The notes: generated from the letters alone by a model not told the origin. A DNA stretch of 16,958 nt from Dehalococcoidia bacterium UBA2979 (GCA_002348225.1 DEAP01000071.1:13145-30102), one strand, 5' to 3'. Shown: positions 1 through 7,781, counted from the stretch's first letter. A program made the numbers and translations.

Positions 1-423
1 GCCGTACTTGGGACTCTCGCAATTATGAGACTCGATGCCGAGCAAAAGGGCTCATGGTTGATGCTCTGTTCCGCTCTCATATTCAGTTGCTGTATCGGTC
101 TATTCTCCTTTTCACGAGTCATAGAAATCAGCTTGATTATTCTGTTTGCTGCGGGTTTCAGTGCCTCAATTTTTCTCAACATTGGCATGGTCACAATGCA
201 ACTAAACGTACCCGATTCAATGCGCGGGCGAGTCATGGGCATTTGGTCGTTGACTTGGTTTTTGCCGCCTGTTGGTGCTTTCATCACAGCAAGCATCGCC
301 GAACTCACTGGCCTGCCGTCGGCTCTCGCCATAACTGCGAGCTCCGTTGCTTTGTTTGGTCTCGGTATATGGGTGATTTCGCCTGAGCTGAGGAGCGGTG
401 AAATAACTACACGCAAACGCTAA
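1..423 (+). CDS. MFS transporter, C-terminal fragment (gene cut by window start)
   Basis: The frame is open from base 1, so this is the 3' end of a longer gene; the first ATG at 25 is internal. About 140 residues are visible. They hold several hydrophobic membrane segments separated by a loop reading VPDSMRGRVMG, typical of the cytoplasmic loop of major facilitator superfamily exporters of the MFS_3/EntS-like type, which usually have 400-430 residues and 12 helices. The tail after the last helix is short and basic (TTRKR), consistent with a cytoplasmic C-terminus. The substrate cannot be told from this part. The gene ends 12 bp before the stop of the convergent ABC ATPase, so the two transcripts must terminate very close to or inside one another. 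Family assignment is fairly sure; function beyond 'exporter' is not. Confidence 0.85.
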   Translation, partial: AVLGTLAIMRLDAEQKGSWLMLCSALIFSCCIGLFSFSRVIEISLIILFAAGFSASIFLNIGMVTMQLNVPDSMRGRVMGIWSLTWFLPPVGAFITASIAELTGLPSALAITASSVALFGLGIWVISPELRSGEITTRKR

Positions 424-435
424 GTAATGCAATAC

Positions 436-1143
436 CTACTCATATAGTGCCCCGCCGTCACTGTCGAGCATTCGAAGAACCGCGTCTTCAAACGACTCAC
501 CTACCTCTCTCTGGAGATCGTTAACAGAACCGCTGTAGAGTGAGCGTCCCTTGTTCATCACAGTAACCGTGTCACAGATCGACTCCACGTCAGAGAGTAA
601 ATGAGTGGAAAGCAGTACCGTCGATTTAGTGCCCAATGTTTTGACAAGATTAAGTACTTCTCGTCTGCCCAACGGGTCCAGCGCAGAGCATGGTTCATCC
701 AAAAGGAGTAAATCTGGCTGTGCGATCACGGTGGTAGCAAGACCAAGCCGTTGCTTCATTCCCCGGGAAAATCCGCCCACTTTTCTATCGATAGCGTCAT
801 GCAGTCCCACTTCGGATATAACCTGGTCAATCATATCCGCCGAGACATCATCGGCGGTTGCCGAACGAGCCAGATCAACAGTTTCTCGCGTAGTCAAGAA
901 GGGGAAAAATTCAGGTGTGTCAGGAAGTAGCATTATTTTATTGCTCGGCACGCCAAATTCAATAGCCCCTGAAGTCTCCTGCCGGAGACCCACCAAAATC
1001 GACAGTATAGTTGTTTTGCCAGCCCCGTTTGGACCAACCAAGCCATGCACTGTACCTCGCTCAATTTCCAGATCCAGACCATTAATCGCCTTCGTCGATC
1101 CAAAATCTTTATGCAAAGTGCTAATACGCAACACTTGATCCAT
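436..1143 (-). CDS. ABC transporter ATP-binding protein (ABC-2 exporter type)
   Basis: This 235-residue nucleotide-binding subunit would power an ABC transporter at the inner face of the membrane. Walker A is GPNGAGKT (37-44), the signature region is GGFSRGMKQ (123-131), Walker B is LLLLDE (145-150) followed by PCSALDP, and the switch histidine is H181 in STHLLSDVE. The layout resembles the CcmA/ABC-2 exporter group. The start is set at the ATG at 1143 because GAGGT lies about 8 bp upstream; a start at 1218 would add 25 residues without family resemblance. At the usual Q-loop position the sequence reads LLPDTPEFFPFLT, with no glutamine. No permease gene is adjacent: the downstream neighbour is the convergent MFS gene and the upstream neighbour is the divergent sulfatase. 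The membrane partner must be encoded elsewhere. Confidence 0.93.
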   Translation of the reverse strand: MDQVLRISTLHKDFGSTKAINGLDLEIERGTVHGLVGPNGAGKTTILSILVGLRQETSGAIEFGVPSNKIMLLPDTPEFFPFLTTRETVDLARSATADDVSADMIDQVISEVGLHDAIDRKVGGFSRGMKQRLGLATTVIAQPDLLLLDEPCSALDPLGRREVLNLVKTLGTKSTVLLSTHLLSDVESICDTVTVMNKGRSLYSGSVNDLQREVGESFEDAVLRMLDSDGGALYE

Positions 1144-1266
1144 TAGACATACCTCAGTGAGCGGAGAACTATTCAGCTCTCTAATTCTAGCGAATAAACA
1201 ACTTGATGTTGTGCACATTCACTCAGGTTCTTGACGTTCTAGCAGAGATAATGCCAAAGTATCTGC

Positions 1267-3510
1267 ATGAGTAAGTATCGTTTAAGTGAACCACACTGGC
1301 CCGAAAAAAAATCGCCTCCGGCGGGAAGTCCAAACATACTATTGATTATGCTCGACGACGTTGGGTTCTCAGACTTTGGATGCTACGGATCAGAAATTTC
1401 TACGCCAAATATTGACGCTCTCGCTGACAGAGGTGTGAGATACAGTGGCTTTCATACGACAGCTATGTGCTCAACTACAAGAGCAGCTCTTCTCACAGGC
1501 CAAAATCATCATGCGGTCGGTGTTGGATGTCTCGCAAATTTCGACAGTGGTTACCCGGGCTACCGAGGGAAGATTTCGCCTGATGCTAAGACGATGGCAG
1601 AGACACTTCGAACCTTTGGTTATCGCAATTACATGATTGGGAAATGGCATGTAACCCCACTCACCGAGACTGGCCCCACGGGACCATTTGATGGATGGCC
1701 ACTCGGCCGTGGATTTGACAGATTTTATGGATTCATGGATGCGGAAACTGACCAGTATTCTCCTGAACTTGTGATGGATAACAGCCACATAGAGGCACCT
1801 GGCACGTTCGAATCCGGTTATCACCTCACAGAGGACCTATTTGGACATGCCATTCGTAACATTCAGGATCACATAGCAGCCCTCCCCAACATACCTTGGT
1901 TCATGATGGTGACCCCGGGCGCATGTCACGCGCCACACCAGGCGCCGACTGATCTCGTAGACAAATATGAGAAAATTTTTTCTAAGGGATGGGATGTCAC
2001 GCGACAGGAACGACTGGCTCGTCAAATAGATCTTGGTATAACACCAGCGGGGACTGAACTGCCCCCGAGGAACGACCGTGTGCAACCTTGGACCTCTCAT
2101 ACCACTGAAGAGCAACGCGTGTTTTCACGCTTGGCTGGGGCATACGGCGGGATGCTCGAGCACACTGATATTCACATAGGACGCCTACTCGATTTTTTGA
2201 AACAAGCAGATATTTTGGAGAATACCTTGGTCCTAGTGCTATCTGATAACGGGGCAAGTCAAGAAGGAGGCCCCAATGGATTCGTAAATGCCATGGGGCC
2301 CTTCAATGGCAGACGGGAATCAATTTCGGAGAAACTCGAAAATATTACCGAAATTGGTGGTCCAAATTCCCACAGTAACTTCCCTTGGGGTTGGGCAATG
2401 GCATCGAATACACCATTGAAACGGTACAAGCAGAATACACACGGTGGTGGTATCCGTGATCCACTCATTATTTCTTGGCCTGAGAAAATCACCCAAAGCG
2501 GCATCAGGCACCAATTTTGTCATGTGAGTGACTTAGCTCCTACGATATTCGACCTTGTGGACCTCGAAATCGAACAACCAGATACCACAGGTATTAGTTT
2601 TGCCTCTACAGTGAGCAATCCTGAGGTAGAGACCGGGAAAAACACGCAATATTTTGAAATGTTCGGACATCGAGGAATAGTTCATGAGAATTGGAAAGCG
2701 GTGGCCTACCACGAGCCGGGTACTGCATTCGAAGATGACACTTGGGAACTCTATGATCTTCGTCACGACTTCAACGAATTATTAGACCTGTCGCAATCCG
2801 AATCCGCACGTCTTACGAGCTTGAAAGAGCTCTGGTGGGCAGAAGCTGAATCCAATCAAGTGCTTCCCCTAGATGACCGGTTTGGTCCTCGATTCGCGGA
2901 GAATGCTGAACGATATCATGGCGACAGAACGAATTACACATTCTGGCCCGGAATGGGACATTTACCAACAGATGTTGCACCCGATCTGCGAAGTAGAAGT
3001 TACACCATAACTGTCAGCCTAGAACTTCCTTCGGATTCGGATAACGGTGTGCTCATCGCTCACGGTGATGCTACGGGAGGCTACTCTCTCTACTTTGAAA
3101 ATGGGTTCGTTTGCCATGATTTAAATATCGGCGGGAGTCACGAAATAGTCAAAAGCAACGCTCCAATCCCCGCTGGAAAGCATGAGATCGTATTTCATAT
3201 GCAAAGGCGTATTGAGACTGCAAATCTGGATACCAGAATATATGACCAACAAAACGTAACTTCCGTCAAAGGCGAGGCTACTTTGGTGGTGGACGGAGCT
3301 CTAGTGGGAGCCATCAAGACCGAACGGATGTTTTTTTTGATGGTTTCTTGGTCTGGATTAGATATTGGATTCGATCGAGGAAGCCCTGTCGGACTATATA
3401 AAGCTCCCTTCAACTTCAGTGGAAAGTTAACCAAGGTCACTGTAGATTTAGAGGACGATCAAGAACTAGATTATGATGGCGTCGGAAAAACTGAAATGGC
3501 GCGTGAATAA
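1267..3510 (+). CDS. Arylsulfatase, type I (formylglycine-dependent family)
   Basis: This 747-residue protein of the alkaline phosphatase/sulfatase superfamily hydrolyses sulfate esters. Metal ligands D30-D31 occur in IMLDDVGFSDFG. The nucleophile motif is C68-S-T-T-R72 followed by AALLTG, where the cysteine is normally converted to formylglycine. GKWH (125-128) and HAPH (221-224) supply expected active-site Lys/His residues, and D327-N328 in LSDNG complete the metal site. Residues about 560-747 form an extra domain rich in beta strands, as in the roughly 780-residue mycobacterial/pseudomonad arylsulfatases. The third motif position is Thr rather than the usual Pro or Ala. There is no signal peptide, so the enzyme looks cytoplasmic. 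It is the first gene of a plus-strand run, with the crotonase 27 bp downstream. No strong ribosome-binding site precedes the ATG. The substrate is unknown. Confidence 0.93.
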   Translation: MSKYRLSEPHWPEKKSPPAGSPNILLIMLDDVGFSDFGCYGSEISTPNIDALADRGVRYSGFHTTAMCSTTRAALLTGQNHHAVGVGCLANFDSGYPGYRGKISPDAKTMAETLRTFGYRNYMIGKWHVTPLTETGPTGPFDGWPLGRGFDRFYGFMDAETDQYSPELVMDNSHIEAPGTFESGYHLTEDLFGHAIRNIQDHIAALPNIPWFMMVTPGACHAPHQAPTDLVDKYEKIFSKGWDVTRQERLARQIDLGITPAGTELPPRNDRVQPWTSHTTEEQRVFSRLAGAYGGMLEHTDIHIGRLLDFLKQADILENTLVLVLSDNGASQEGGPNGFVNAMGPFNGRRESISEKLENITEIGGPNSHSNFPWGWAMASNTPLKRYKQNTHGGGIRDPLIISWPEKITQSGIRHQFCHVSDLAPTIFDLVDLEIEQPDTTGISFASTVSNPEVETGKNTQYFEMFGHRGIVHENWKAVAYHEPGTAFEDDTWELYDLRHDFNELLDLSQSESARLTSLKELWWAEAESNQVLPLDDRFGPRFAENAERYHGDRTNYTFWPGMGHLPTDVAPDLRSRSYTITVSLELPSDSDNGVLIAHGDATGGYSLYFENGFVCHDLNIGGSHEIVKSNAPIPAGKHEIVFHMQRRIETANLDTRIYDQQNVTSVKGEATLVVDGALVGAIKTERMFFLMVSWSGLDIGFDRGSPVGLYKAPFNFSGKLTKVTVDLEDDQELDYDGVGKTEMARE

Positions 3511-3537
3511 ACCCTGACTGGAAATTATGAGGTGAAT

Positions 3538-4218
3538 ATGCCCGAGTCAATTGCAACTCTGGAAAAACAAGGTGATGTATCTATCATCACGATGGACGAT
3601 GGTAAGGCAAATGTGTTTTCCTACGCGATGAGTAGCCGACTGAATGAGCTTTTGGATGAGGTGCCTACTGATGGCGGCTCACTTGTGATTGCCGGTAAAG
3701 CCGGGGTCATGTCGGGCGGGTTTGATCTAAACGTGATAAACGGAGGAGATGCTGCCGAAGGTTTGAAAATGAGGACCGCCGGTTTCAAATTACTTCGTAG
3801 AATCTTTAGTTTCCCTCGCCCTGTTTTGATAGCGTGCACCGGTCACAGCATTGCGCTAGGTGCGTTTTTACTACTTTGTGCGGACTATCGTATCGGACTA
3901 AATGGAGACTACAGAATCGGCGCCAATGAGGTGATGAATAATATGACCGTCCCTCTGCCAATCCTAGAGATCGCAAAAACCCGCATCCCGAAGGCACACT
4001 GGTATAGGGCCATGCTTAGCTCGGAAATTTATCCAATAGATGAAGCGATCGAACCCGGATATCTTGATGAGATTGTGGCTGCTGATCGACTTATCGAAGC
4101 GACGGTAGAGAGAGCGCAAACCATGGCAGCGCTGGGGCACCCCTACTACCAAACAACTAAAGAACTTGATCAGAAAGACGTACTCGAGAGGATAGACGCA
4201 GCTATCTCTGCTATGTGA
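3538..4218 (+). CDS. Crotonase / enoyl-CoA hydratase-isomerase family protein
   Basis: This 226-residue protein of the crotonase fold acts on acyl-CoA thioesters in the cytoplasm. The oxyanion-hole segments are SGGFDL (59-64) and GHSIALGAF (103-110), and the CADYRIG stretch matches the usual CDxRIA region. E131 in GANEV sits where the first catalytic Glu of enoyl-CoA hydratase lies; the second canonical Glu is not obvious, so hydratase activity is not assured and another crotonase reaction is possible. The N-terminus (MDDGKANVFS) resembles the short 'crotonase/enoyl-CoA hydratase family' proteins of about 230 residues. The ATG at 3538 is preferred because AGGTGA lies just upstream; a GTG at 3532 would add two residues. 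It is likely co-transcribed with the sulfatase (27 bp gap) and the HAD gene (59 bp gap). Confidence 0.9.
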   Translation: MPESIATLEKQGDVSIITMDDGKANVFSYAMSSRLNELLDEVPTDGGSLVIAGKAGVMSGGFDLNVINGGDAAEGLKMRTAGFKLLRRIFSFPRPVLIACTGHSIALGAFLLLCADYRIGLNGDYRIGANEVMNNMTVPLPILEIAKTRIPKAHWYRAMLSSEIYPIDEAIEPGYLDEIVAADRLIEATVERAQTMAALGHPYYQTTKELDQKDVLERIDAAISAM

Positions 4219-4277
4219 ATCAGGAGCTGCACTTAAAGTTCTAGATATACTGCAAAAAACGCGAAAGGACATAAGAG

Positions 4278-5021
4278 ATGTCGAATTTTAATCTTGGTGA
4301 TGTAAAAGCACTGGCATGGGACGTCGGCGGAACGGTATTTGATTGGCATCACACGATCAAAGAAGAAATTACGACGCTTGCCGCTTCGCAGTCTCGAGAA
4401 ATCGATGCTGCAGCGTTTGCGAATAAATGGCGTTTTAAAATGTTTGAATTACTTCAACCTGTTCGCAAACATGAAGGTCCGTGGAAGAACGCTGACCAAT
4501 TGCATCTTGAAGCGTTAGATATCGTCTTAAGTGAATACGACTGGGCGATGACCTTGAATGAAAGGGAACAACTCAATACTGTTTGGCATAGACTCAACTC
4601 TTGGCCTGACGCGGCTGCAAACATTGAAAAATTGAGAAGTCGATTCCAAGTAACGGTACTAACGGTTCTCTCTTGGCAAATAGCTGTGTCCTGCTCCAAA
4701 CACAATAATATTTCTTGGGACGGGATACTGTCTTGTGAATTTCTGGGTCATTACAAGCCTGATGCAGAAGCATATCAAAAAGCGGCTACACTTCTCGGTA
4801 TCAGACCTGATCAATTAATGATGTGCGCCACTCACAAAAACGACTTAGAAAGTGCTGCTGCTGCTGGGCTGAGGACAAGCTACGTACATGTGCCTGAAGA
4901 ACATGATGTGGTGTCTAAACATTTCTTTGGAGCTGATGCAAATGTCAAAATACCCTCCGAAGATCAATTCGACATTGTGGCATTAGACTTTAGTGATTTG
5001 AGCGGGAAGCTCCTAGCCTGA
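4278..5021 (+). CDS. HAD-superfamily hydrolase, haloacid dehalogenase type II-like
   Basis: This 247-residue protein has the HAD Rossmann fold with a helical cap. Motif I is D15-V-G-G-T-V, which has the nucleophilic Asp but not the second Asp of HAD phosphatases; this pattern is shared with L-2-haloacid dehalogenases (DxYGT). WR at 51-52 aligns with the substrate-binding Arg of the dehalogenases, S132 in VLSWQ is the motif II Ser/Thr, K160 in GHYKPD is motif III and D189 in HKNDL is motif IV. The Ser-Ser-Asn signature before the last Asp in characterised L-2-haloacid dehalogenases is replaced by A-T-H, so dehalogenation is plausible but unproven. AAAGGA at 4264-4269 supports the start. It is the third gene of the sulfatase run and ends 7 bp before the stop of the convergent CoA-transferase. 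Confidence 0.85.
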   Translation: MSNFNLGDVKALAWDVGGTVFDWHHTIKEEITTLAASQSREIDAAAFANKWRFKMFELLQPVRKHEGPWKNADQLHLEALDIVLSEYDWAMTLNEREQLNTVWHRLNSWPDAAANIEKLRSRFQVTVLTVLSWQIAVSCSKHNNISWDGILSCEFLGHYKPDAEAYQKAATLLGIRPDQLMMCATHKNDLESAAAAGLRTSYVHVPEEHDVVSKHFFGADANVKIPSEDQFDIVALDFSDLSGKLLA

Positions 5022-5028
5022 TTACCGA

Positions 5029-6447
5029 TCACCACTGAGGGGAATCGCTTCCAAGAGGGCGAGAGCCAAACGCCCAGTATGGTTCGGTTTCTGACATGTG
5101 GAGAGATGGTGCGAGATGACGCATCTCCCCGTATGGGGTGTCATGGGTCTCTAGAAAATCAGTGACATCACCGAGTTTGGTCTCGGGGCCAACGCCTTTA
5201 ATCAAGCCTAGGTTCTGAAACCACATGGAGGTCTGGGTCAATGAAACCTGAACATGCCATGATCCACCTTCCACTGCTCGCCTACGCAACGCTTCTAATA
5301 CTCCATACGCTGCAAAATAAGCTGTGGTGTAATCGTTCACTGCTGCACCGACTAGCCGCGGTGCCTGCGGATCGTTCCCAAGAGCAATTCTCGTATCCGC
5401 ATTAGGCTCCATTGGCGCTAACTTGCCTTGGATATCAGCCAGACCTGAGATAATTTGTGAGTACTGTTCGTACCCGGGTCGGGTGGCCCATGGACCTTCG
5501 TGACCATAACAGTTCTCCGAAACGTAGATAATCCCCGGACGTAGGCTGGCCATGTCGCTCGGCCCAAATCCTCGCCTATCGAGAGCTCCTTTCCGGAATC
5601 CCTGATTAAATACGTCGCTGGTCTTCGCGAGATCCCGCAGAACATCAGCCTGGTCAGGATCGTTCAGGTCTATGTGTATTTGACGTTTGCCGTGGCCAGT
5701 ATCCATTTCAAATACTTCGACTGTCGGCAGATGGGGTGATGCAACATGCAATACCTGTGCTCCGTGCTCAGCGAGCGATCTTGCGCAGGTCGGGCCTGCC
5801 AATACGCGTGTCAAATCTAAAACATGCAGATCTGAAAGTGGGCGGGCGCCTGAACTAACAGGCTCAGGAGGCGAATCGCCAATTTTGATTATTTCGACTA
5901 CGGGCTTAGTGGCTAAAATTTTCCCTTGCTCATGGGCTGCCCACTCCTCAGTGGTTCGCACTACACCACCTGTTAGATTTTTACCTACTAGGAGTTCCTC
6001 AAGCTCAAACGAATTTCGTTCCGACATCACCTGTGCAATTTCCTCAACACTGGCATATGCACTCACTCCGAGTTCGCCAGCCAATTCATGAGTTTCACCA
6101 AAGTTACTGTGCAACTGGAAATACCTGCCATCAGCACATTTGTAAATTCGCCTGAGATTTTCGCCAAGTGTGTCTCTTTCCGGCATTTCCGGAACCGACA
6201 CGAACTGTGCCGAAGTTAATGATGCTGCTGCATGACGAACATCGATGTTTATCGTTTGAGCAGTGTGTCCCTGCTCTTGCCAAATTTGGTCAATTTTTGA
6301 GCCTATTAATGCCTGGGTGACAGCCGCACCCTCACCAAGATGAAACGGTCCGTAAAAAACTGGATCAGCACCAGTTATATCAATATCTGAATCAGGTATC
6401 GGAAGACCGGCAAGCGCTATGGCTCGTTCTATCTCGTGTTTCTCCAT
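5029..6447 (-). CDS. Family III CoA-transferase (CaiB/BaiF type), long form
   Basis: This 472-residue protein is of the family that moves CoA between carboxylic acids. Residues about 203-410 match the canonical N-terminal half: LSDLHVLDLTRVLAGPTCARSL (in two pieces, 204-225), GFRKGALDRRGFG, and D372 in VNDYTTAYFAAYGVLEAL, which lies where the catalytic Asp is found. Residues 420-472 look like the usual C-terminal end. Residues 1-190 also look CaiB-like, but like the middle domain, with DVRHAAASL (69-77) and CADGRYFQLH (104-113). That segment normally follows the catalytic half, so the order looks rearranged. GGAG lies 7 bp before the ATG. The gene converges on the HAD gene and is downstream of the Gfo/Idh/MocA gene on the same strand, 193 bp away. 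Substrates are unknown. Confidence 0.88.
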   Translation of the reverse strand: MEKHEIERAIALAGLPIPDSDIDITGADPVFYGPFHLGEGAAVTQALIGSKIDQIWQEQGHTAQTINIDVRHAAASLTSAQFVSVPEMPERDTLGENLRRIYKCADGRYFQLHSNFGETHELAGELGVSAYASVEEIAQVMSERNSFELEELLVGKNLTGGVVRTTEEWAAHEQGKILATKPVVEIIKIGDSPPEPVSSGARPLSDLHVLDLTRVLAGPTCARSLAEHGAQVLHVASPHLPTVEVFEMDTGHGKRQIHIDLNDPDQADVLRDLAKTSDVFNQGFRKGALDRRGFGPSDMASLRPGIIYVSENCYGHEGPWATRPGYEQYSQIISGLADIQGKLAPMEPNADTRIALGNDPQAPRLVGAAVNDYTTAYFAAYGVLEALRRRAVEGGSWHVQVSLTQTSMWFQNLGLIKGVGPETKLGDVTDFLETHDTPYGEMRHLAPSLHMSETEPYWAFGSRPLGSDSPQW

Positions 6448-6514
6448 TTAGTACTCCGTCATTCATTCCAAAATAATAGCGATTAAATTATCTGGCCTAC
6501 ATATTAGCGCGTCG

Positions 6515-6563
6515 CCACGCGCCACCCCTCACGCGTGGAGGAATACCTCTGCACACCCGTGCA
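6515..6563. repeat. Three successive short inverted repeats
   Basis: The 193-bp gap between the CoA-transferase start and the dehydrogenase stop contains three small hairpin-forming repeats in a row. CCACGCG (6515-6521) pairs with CGCGTGG (6532-6538) across a 10-nt loop. GAGG (6538-6541) pairs with CCTC (6546-6549). TGCAC (6550-6554) pairs with GTGCA (6559-6563). The tract is more GC-rich than its AT-rich flanks. On the minus strand it lies downstream of the dehydrogenase and upstream of the CoA-transferase, so it could slow or end the first transcript, but no T run follows any stem. I see no gene in this gap. Confidence 0.4.
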
Positions 6564-6640
6564 CGATGCTTTTCGTACTTATATCGAGTCCCAACTGCGC
6601 GGATTAAGAATTGTGTGGCGGTCTTCCAAATATTATTTGA

Positions 6641-7594
6641 TCAAAAATTGAAGGGAACTGACACGTGTCTCGCGCCTATCATGAATATGTCAGCCACGAC
6701 GATCAACGGGTCGACATTGACTTCACTCTCACCAGACGAAATTAGCTCCGACATTCGGCTATAAAGACGAGCGTATTCCTGACTCGGCCCTAATTCGTAT
6801 TGCACATCATCGATTCTGAGAATAGTTGCCGAGCGCTCAAGTCTAAGTTCTCCCTGATCGGTGACGATATGCATATCCCAGATAGGCTTACCTTCATGTC
6901 TGAAATTAAACGAGGCCTGCACCACTGAATCAAAAATTAATTCTGCCTGTATAGGTTGCCCGCGATTTTCAGGATATACAAGCGAGGCTTCGGTAACCCG
7001 TAAAGGATGTGGGACAATTTCAGTAAGAATCGAAATCGCATTGATACCCGTGTCAAATACGCCTATACCACCAGGCTCGAATATCCAATCCTGATTCCGA
7101 ACGCCGCGATGACCATCTCGGTCCCGATCATCACCGGCGTTGTTCACGTGGAACTGTCTTATATCTTCATGCCACGTGACTGTTGCCTCTTCTATGACTT
7201 TGTCAGCCAACCATTCTTTCGCCGGAGAGACACCCGGAGCCATCTGACTATGCCAAGTCGTAAATAATGTTCGGTCACATGCTTCAGCAAGTTCTTGTAA
7301 GTGGTTTATCTCAGAAATCGTGGCTCCTGGAGGCTTCTCCAACATCACATGTAAGCCTGCTTTTAGCGCTTTTACCGCGTATTCGAACCGGGCTATGGCA
7401 GGAACACAGAACGAAACAACCTCAACATCTGTTCGCTCCAAAAGAAATTGGTCAAAGTCTGTATATGAATCGACTCCCTCAACAGTACCCTCCAAAGCGA
7501 CAGTTGCTACAAGATTCCAGGCATCACTCATAAAAATATTAGGGACATGCTGCGATTTCGCAATCTTGCCCACTCCAACAAGAGCAATATTCAT
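6641..7594 (-). CDS. Gfo/Idh/MocA oxidoreductase, D-galactose / L-arabinose 1-dehydrogenase-like
   Basis: This 317-residue NAD(P)-dependent sugar dehydrogenase has GVGKIA (7-12) as the dinucleotide-binding turn and EKPPG (86-90), which carries the family's catalytic Lys. The segments TLFTTWHSQMAPGVSPAKEWL (split here at 109-129), the WHEDIR block (141-146) and WIFEPGGIGVFDTGINA (170-186) closely follow the pattern I recall for D-galactose 1-dehydrogenases, which oxidise the sugar to its lactone. A polar insertion around 152-167 (rich in Asp/Arg) separates two of these blocks and is not usual in that family. The start is the ATG at 7594, with GGGGGAG about 10 bp upstream; an upstream in-frame start at 7651 would add 19 unrelated residues and run into the palindrome. 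It is divergent from an HpcH/HpaI aldolase, which suggests a shared sugar-acid pathway and shared control. Confidence 0.85.
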   Translation of the reverse strand: MNIALVGVGKIAKSQHVPNIFMSDAWNLVATVALEGTVEGVDSYTDFDQFLLERTDVEVVSFCVPAIARFEYAVKALKAGLHVMLEKPPGATISEINHLQELAEACDRTLFTTWHSQMAPGVSPAKEWLADKVIEEATVTWHEDIRQFHVNNAGDDRDRDGHRGVRNQDWIFEPGGIGVFDTGINAISILTEIVPHPLRVTEASLVYPENRGQPIQAELIFDSVVQASFNFRHEGKPIWDMHIVTDQGELRLERSATILRIDDVQYELGPSQEYARLYSRMSELISSGESEVNVDPLIVVADIFMIGARHVSVPFNF

Positions 7595-7648
7595 GATTAG
7601 CGGTCTCCCCCGTATATTGCATGCCCACAAGCGAGCCGCGGGTGCAAG

Positions 7649-7693
7649 CAACCTTGTCCTATCACTCTTGTCTTAGTTAATAGGACAAGGTTG
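7649..7693. promoter_or_regulatory. Perfect 14-bp inverted repeat in a divergent intergenic region (candidate operator)
   Basis: CAACCTTGTCCTAT at 7649-7662 is repeated exactly as its reverse complement at 7680-7693, with a 17-nt spacer. The spacer holds a further CTTGTC at 7667-7672, a direct copy of 7653-7658 at 14-bp spacing. The element lies between the outward-facing dehydrogenase (start 7594) and aldolase (start 7782), about 55 bp and 88 bp from the two start codons. That placement suits a dimeric regulator controlling both genes. TTGTCC on each arm could also serve as a -35-like hexamer. No T run follows, so a terminator is unlikely. No regulator gene is encoded in this window, so the binding protein is unknown. 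Confidence 0.6.
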
Positions 7694-7781
7694 AGACTAG
7701 CTGTAAGACGTGGGAGAGTCTACGATTTACCGACAAAAGGCTCAAAGTTGAGTCGTCAAAAACAATTAGGGGTGCGAACAG

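Noticed and set aside
605..1138. Long plus-strand open frame (177 codons) opposite the ABC ATPase
   Set aside because: It is the antisense shadow of a gene with complete ABC motifs; its translation is Ser/Pro/Arg-rich low-order sequence and resembles no family.
1144..1266. Possible promoters in the divergent gap between the ABC ATPase and the sulfatase (TTGACG at 1231, a TAGAAT on the minus strand)
   Set aside because: Neither hexamer has a partner at 16-18 bp spacing with a good match, so no promoter is called.
3331..3338. Runs of eight T inside the sulfatase gene here and in the luciferase-like gene (11867-11874)
   Set aside because: Both simply encode Phe-Phe-Leu in intact frames; slippage is possible but nothing indicates it.
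5687..6091. Plus-strand open frame (134 codons) opposite the CoA-transferase
   Set aside because: It is antisense to a well-supported gene, with shadow-like composition and no ribosome-binding site that I can see.
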